Source: Scatosoma sp045660225 (lineage in GTDB: Bacteria > Bacillota > Clostridia > Christensenellales > Borkfalkiaceae). From it: a stretch of 64,000 nt of DNA. Of the stretch, positions 60,228-64,000 are shown one piece after another. The position numbers and the translations under genes were made by a program. Below the pieces are notes generated by a model. That model was not told the DNA's origin. It ran no database searches and saw only the letters and a list, made by a program, of their open reading frames with translations. The DNA is taken from the NCBI GenBank assembly GCA_045660225.1, contig JAZRDK010000077.1, forward strand, positions 1 to 64,000, in the 5' to 3' direction. How positions within the stretch are numbered: the stretch's first letter is position 1; every line of letters starts with the position of its first letter.

Positions 60228-61800
60228 ATTCGGTTTTTACGACGAAACTTCCGCCTTTATACACAACTTCCACTTCTATTTTGTCCTTCGAACGCACCGT
60301 TACGCTTGGTTTCTCGTCTTCGCTTGTACGCGCTTCACAAACCAGGTCGATACAGCCGTCGCCGAAGGGATATTGTTCTACGCCGTGTTTTTCCAGCCGA
60401 TAAACGTGCCAAACAATACGCTTTTTAGAAGCCTCCGGCCGAATCCCAAAGACGTATTCAAACAAAATAGATATCGGCGCAAGCCCCGTCCAGCCAACGA
60501 ATTCGCCTAAGGCAGGCTCGCCTTTTCGCATCTCTTCAGGCGCGTAATTCTCGTACACGGTGCCGTCTTTTTCGAAAACAGTCGTCACGGCGGACACGTA
60601 ATTGCAAGCAATTTCATACGCCAAATCGTCGTACCCGTATTCCGCAAGCGCCTTCATAACCATATAGTTGGTGGGCGCCCAAACGCCACCGCGCCAGTAT
60701 CCGCCAAAACGCTCGTATTCGGGGTGGTCGGCGGAAAGTGTGGGTATCATCACGGGACGCTTAAATTCCTTCTCGTTGGTCAGATGCTCCACAAACCGTT
60801 TTACACGGTGCTTGGGCACGAGCCCTGCAAGCATCGTCCAGTACGCGCCCACGGTTTTGACGTTGCTTTTTCTACCGTCGCGAAATCTGTCGTAATAAAA
60901 CGCCGTTTCCTCGTCCCAATGCTTTTCATTGATGGTTTTTTGCAGAGCGTCGCGCTCTTCCTTTAACCACTCCGCATCCTTTTCGCGACCCAAGACTGCC
61001 GACATTTTCAATAAAATATCCGCGCTTAAATACTGTTGCGCGCAGGCGTCAATCCACGTCATAAACCCGTGCGAGCACATAACGTCGTATCCTTCTTCCA
61101 GCCTGGGTTGGTTATCCATACCGCTACCTAAACCCGTCGTCCAATACCCGCCGTCTTGCCAAGTTCGGTTACGTTGCAACCATCGATGGTACGCAAGCAA
61201 AGGCGGAAAAACCTTTTTCAAACGTTCTTCGTCCTTCGTCGTTAAATAATATTCCCACTCTGCCCACGGCAAAACGTTTGGACCGGTGGACGAAGGGTCA
61301 GAGCGCGAAAATCTTGCGCCTTCTACCGACTGAAACAACTGACGGCAAATAAACCCGTCCTTGTGCTGGTGCGCATAGAAATTATCCAGCGAGCCCTGAA
61401 AATCAAACACCCTGCTTGCATACTTTGCAAACATCGCAATAAAGCAGGAATCCCACATAAACGTAAAATCATAGAAAGCGCAATCGATAAACGGCGACAC
61501 GATACGCGCCTCTTCGTTTGCAGGTCGCATTTTTTCAAAAGCGATTTGAAACACCCTATCATAACAAGCAAGCACCGCATCGTGCCCTTCCCATACGGGC
61601 TTAGGGAGCTTTTCTTTTACGTCTTCATAACGGGGCAATTCGCCCTGATACGCCGATGCCGTCAAAAAAACGTTTTCTTCGACAAACGGGTTTTTTTCGT
61701 AATACGGGTCTTCGTTCATTTTGAAAATCCGCATCCCTTCTTTCGTTTTTAACCAGGTATTTTCCGCAACAATCGGATTGTTTTTATGATGCAAACTCAT
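60226..61800 (-). CDS. GH63-like (alpha/alpha)6-barrel glycosidase
   Basis: 524 codons. The layout and motifs fit GH63/GH37-type glucosidases: FTFMWDSCFIAMFAKYA, QHKDGFICRQLF, LPWAEWEYYL, WTTGLGSGMDNQPR (Asp candidate acid), YWRGGVWAPTNYMVMKALAEYGYDDLA and GTVYENYAPEE with GEFVGWTGLAP (Glu candidate base). No signal peptide. It probably releases alpha-linked glucose or mannose from an imported oligosaccharide. It is the third visible gene of a minus-strand operon, 56 nt after the GH109-like gene. Confidence 0.82.
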   Translation of the reverse strand: MSLHHKNNPIVAENTWLKTKEGMRIFKMNEDPYYEKNPFVEENVFLTASAYQGELPRYEDVKEKLPKPVWEGHDAVLACYDRVFQIAFEKMRPANEEARIVSPFIDCAFYDFTFMWDSCFIAMFAKYASRVFDFQGSLDNFYAHQHKDGFICRQLFQSVEGARFSRSDPSSTGPNVLPWAEWEYYLTTKDEERLKKVFPPLLAYHRWLQRNRTWQDGGYWTTGLGSGMDNQPRLEEGYDVMCSHGFMTWIDACAQQYLSADILLKMSAVLGREKDAEWLKEERDALQKTINEKHWDEETAFYYDRFRDGRKSNVKTVGAYWTMLAGLVPKHRVKRFVEHLTNEKEFKRPVMIPTLSADHPEYERFGGYWRGGVWAPTNYMVMKALAEYGYDDLAYEIACNYVSAVTTVFEKDGTVYENYAPEEMRKGEPALGEFVGWTGLAPISILFEYVFGIRPEASKKRIVWHVYRLEKHGVEQYPFGDGCIDLVCEARTSEDEKPSVTVRSKDKIEVEVVYKGGSFVVKTE

Positions 61801-61856
61801 AACGGCTCCTTGTCAAAAACGGCGCAATAACACTTCTTGCACCGTTTTTATTCGTA

Positions 61857-63167
61857 TTATTTACCCATATTGATTTCCAGGGGATTGATGTTCGGCATCG
61901 GGATTTCCACGACGTCCTTGGGTTCGCGCGTTTTGTACAAACCGTGCGTAAAGTCGGGGAAGTCTACGGGCATACCCGTTTTCAGCGAGCGTTCGGAAAG
62001 GTACGTAATACACATCCAGGTAACGGCGTCGTAGACGTCGATAGGCATTTCCTTGCCGTTAAGCATACAGTCTGCAAGCACTTCAAACTCAAAATAGTCC
62101 ATACCGCCGTGCCCCTTTTCCAAGATTTCAGGCGTAACCGCCTTCCACATATCTACAAGGTAAGCGTCTTCGTATTTCTTCGCGTTGTTGTAGAAATAGT
62201 TGTGCGCCTTGCCTTCCGACATACCAGAAATCACTTCGCCGTTTTCCTGCGTGTACTTACTGCGGTGGTGGTCGAATTTCGGCGTGTCAAGGAAGACCAT
62301 ATTGTTGTTTTGGTTGTACATACCCTTCGTACCCCTAACTTCCAGCTGACGCGAGTAAATACGGGGCAGGGTCGTGTCCAAGCGAATCGTAACCAACTCG
62401 CCATTTTCGCAGGTAATCATCGTTTCAACGAGGTCCGCCTGCTTAAATTCGACGTCTTTCAAATATTCCAAACCTTCCTTGTCCTGCACGTATTCGTGAA
62501 GACCCTGCGAAGGCAAGCCCGTCGAACGGGATACAAGCGACACGAAACGGTTGCCCCTATTGATGTTCAAAATCTTCGCAATCGGGCCGATTTCGTGCGT
62601 GGGATAGTTTTCGCAGTTTCTACTTATATAGTTTCTCAAACGGTAATGACGGGTCTTGTCGCCGTACGAAATTTCTTGGCGCAAATCGTGCCCGTACGCG
62701 CCCGTACAGTACATAATGCGACCAAACACACCGTTTCTAACCAGCGCCGTTGCCAACAACTCGTCGCGGTTAAAGCAACAGTTTTCCAAGAACATAAACG
62801 GCGTTTTCGTTTCTTCGTACACTTTCACAAGCTCGAAACACTCTTCTTCGTCGTACGCACCGCCTACTTCCATAGCAACGGCAATATTTCTTCTCATTGC
62901 GTCGATGGAAATGGCAACGTGTACTTCCCAGTTTGCAACGACAACCGCCAAATCGGGTTTGAGTTCTTCAAACATTTTAATATGGTCGGTGTACACCTGG
63001 GGACGCTTGCCCGTCTTCTTTTCAAATTCGTCGGCGAGCGAAATCGCCTTATCTTCGTACGGGTCGCATACGCCCACCGTTTCATACGCGTCGATACTCA
63101 TTACGCAACCGCCCGTACCAAACGCCCTATGTCCGCAACCGCAAAATACCGTTTTAATCTTTTCCAT
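61857..63167 (-). CDS. GH109-like NAD-dependent glycosidase (Gfo/Idh/MocA fold)
   Basis: 436 codons; ATG at 63167 with AAAGGAGAAAGGATT upstream. Rossmann start KTVFCGCGHRAFGTGG, AMEVGGAYDEEECFELV in place of the usual EKP, then NCCFNRDELLA and PTHEIGPIAKILNINRGNRF. The last two closely recall family GH109 (NAD-dependent alpha-N-acetylgalactosaminidases) rather than plain dehydrogenases, and the large C-terminal substrate domain fits. No Tat or Sec signal, unlike many GH109 enzymes. Mucin-type GalNAc cleavage is a reasonable inference. It lies 14 nt after the truncated upstream gene, in one operon. Confidence 0.82.
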   Translation of the reverse strand: MEKIKTVFCGCGHRAFGTGGCVMSIDAYETVGVCDPYEDKAISLADEFEKKTGKRPQVYTDHIKMFEELKPDLAVVVANWEVHVAISIDAMRRNIAVAMEVGGAYDEEECFELVKVYEETKTPFMFLENCCFNRDELLATALVRNGVFGRIMYCTGAYGHDLRQEISYGDKTRHYRLRNYISRNCENYPTHEIGPIAKILNINRGNRFVSLVSRSTGLPSQGLHEYVQDKEGLEYLKDVEFKQADLVETMITCENGELVTIRLDTTLPRIYSRQLEVRGTKGMYNQNNNMVFLDTPKFDHHRSKYTQENGEVISGMSEGKAHNYFYNNAKKYEDAYLVDMWKAVTPEILEKGHGGMDYFEFEVLADCMLNGKEMPIDVYDAVTWMCITYLSERSLKTGMPVDFPDFTHGLYKTREPKDVVEIPMPNINPLEINMGK

Positions 63168-63181
63168 AATCCTTTCTCCTT

Positions 63182-64000
63182 TTAGTCTATCTTTATGAGA
63201 ATTTTTCCGTTTTTGGGTGTCAAAGTATATTCCTGGGCAATAAATCCGCCCGTAAGGAAGAAGATTTCTTCCTTCTTTTCTATTTCGCCTTCTAAAACGG
63301 TCAAATTTCCGCAAATTAACGGCAGGACGTATTTCGTATCGTCCGCGTCGCTAATCTCGATTTTAAGCCCGTTTTCGCTAAGCATAAACGCAATCTTGGG
63401 GTGCACGCCGTCCAAGGTTTGGTCGTTTTTCGACGTCAGCCCCGTTTGCGCCTTCACCGTGTATTCCGCGTCCGTTTTTTCAAACGACGTCGTCGCCGAT
63501 TGATAGAAGGATGACGCGTATTCGACGCCGTCCTTTACCGCCGTAAACCTGGGGACGAGCGGACGGTGTTTGTCGCGGTTTAACGTTTGTTGCATATTCG
63601 TCGGCTCGACCAAAAAATAGTCGGTAACCGACGCCATAACCATCGGACCTTTCGTTTTGTGGTGGAGCGCGGTCAGCGTACCGCCCGTTGCGTGTCCGCT
63701 GAAGAAGACGTCGAAATCGTAGTCGGTAATCGTCGCCAAATAGTCGCCCTTAATAAAACGCCAGGTGTTGACTTCGGGATAATATTTACAACCTTCACGC
63801 TTGTCCGAAGGGATTTCTACGCCCTGTGGACACAGGTATTTTTCGTCGACGTTTTCCAGCGCAAACGCAATGGAATTGACGTGTTCGAAAAGGTGGTGCG
63901 TGCAGGCGTGTTCGCCGTTTTTCTTATAATCGGGTCCGCCGTACAAAAATCCGTCCGGGGAGCATTTTTCCAAAAGTTGCGTGTTTCTGTACGCGCCTTC
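63182..64000 (-). CDS. C-terminal part of an uncharacterised, probably carbohydrate-active protein
   Basis: 272 codons are visible; the start lies beyond the right edge (the frame is open to 64000). Visible stretches include ACTHHLFEHVNSIAFALENV, TWRFIKGDYLATITDYDFD, GHATGGTLTALHHKTKGPM and a beta-rich C-terminal ~120 residues ending in KNGKILIKID. The layout recalls heparinase II/III-type lyases, with a helical barrel ahead of a beta-sandwich, but no signature is decisive. First visible gene of the operon that continues with the GH109-like and GH63-like enzymes, so a role in the same glycan pathway is likely. Confidence 0.6.
   Translation of the reverse strand, partial: EGAYRNTQLLEKCSPDGFLYGGPDYKKNGEHACTHHLFEHVNSIAFALENVDEKYLCPQGVEIPSDKREGCKYYPEVNTWRFIKGDYLATITDYDFDVFFSGHATGGTLTALHHKTKGPMVMASVTDYFLVEPTNMQQTLNRDKHRPLVPRFTAVKDGVEYASSFYQSATTSFEKTDAEYTVKAQTGLTSKNDQTLDGVHPKIAFMLSENGLKIEISDADDTKYVLPLICGNLTVLEGEIEKKEEIFFLTGGFIAQEYTLTPKNGKILIKID

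Overview
The window looks like a chromosomal segment of an uncultured, gut-type member of the Clostridia. The support is consistent AGGAGG-like ribosome sites, sigma-A-type promoters (TTGACA/TATAAT with 17-bp spacers), a T-box leader, SipW-type secretion, lipoproteins and tRNAs with encoded CCA. A Christensenellales-like lineage is my guess from the gene style, not something the sequence proves. There is no rRNA, CRISPR array, prophage or transposase gene.

Left part (1-30 kb): a GH20-type hexosaminidase (cut by the edge) is followed by two large paralogous lipoproteins (945-5786 and 6064-9510). Both have Ser-rich stalks, Cys-rich repeats and beta-helix-like repeat blocks. A divergent AraC regulator with a leaderless transcript (9713) follows, then tRNA-Arg, mnmA, a YwaF-type membrane protein and a three-gene sugar operon (two TIM-barrel isomerases and a Gfo/Idh/MocA oxidoreductase). 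Next come a Leu-Cys-Gly-Val tRNA cluster, a SecB-like protein and a GIY-YIG gene between 62-nt direct repeats. A 3733-codon secreted giant (18499-29700) reuses the same repeat blocks and ends in a DUF4838-like region. A 44-codon ORF precedes it in the same transcript.

Middle (30-47 kb): cysE-cysS stands behind a T-box, and cysS carries an in-frame amber codon. Then come housekeeping and envelope genes: a DeoR regulator, a HAD phosphatase, a PHP phosphatase, an NlpC/P60 lipoprotein, comF-murQ, VanZ, a DUF368 flippase, tRNA-Leu and mgsA. A compact SipW cluster follows (substrate, signal peptidase, substrate).

Right part (47-64 kb): an AraC-controlled GH67-like plus AGE-epimerase operon, a DUF4011-type helicase-nuclease, an MFS transporter and TrkH-TrkA. 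Last is a glycan operon with a GH63-like glucosidase, a GH109-like NAD-dependent hydrolase and an edge-truncated gene. Overall the segment points to a glycan-foraging cell that invests heavily in surface proteins.

The most unusual signal is a ~150-nt structured element next to three tRNA genes (near 10.7, 16.5 and 42.8 kb). Its helices are conserved through compensatory changes, and its end sequence in each copy is an inverted copy of the T-arm of that particular neighbouring tRNA.
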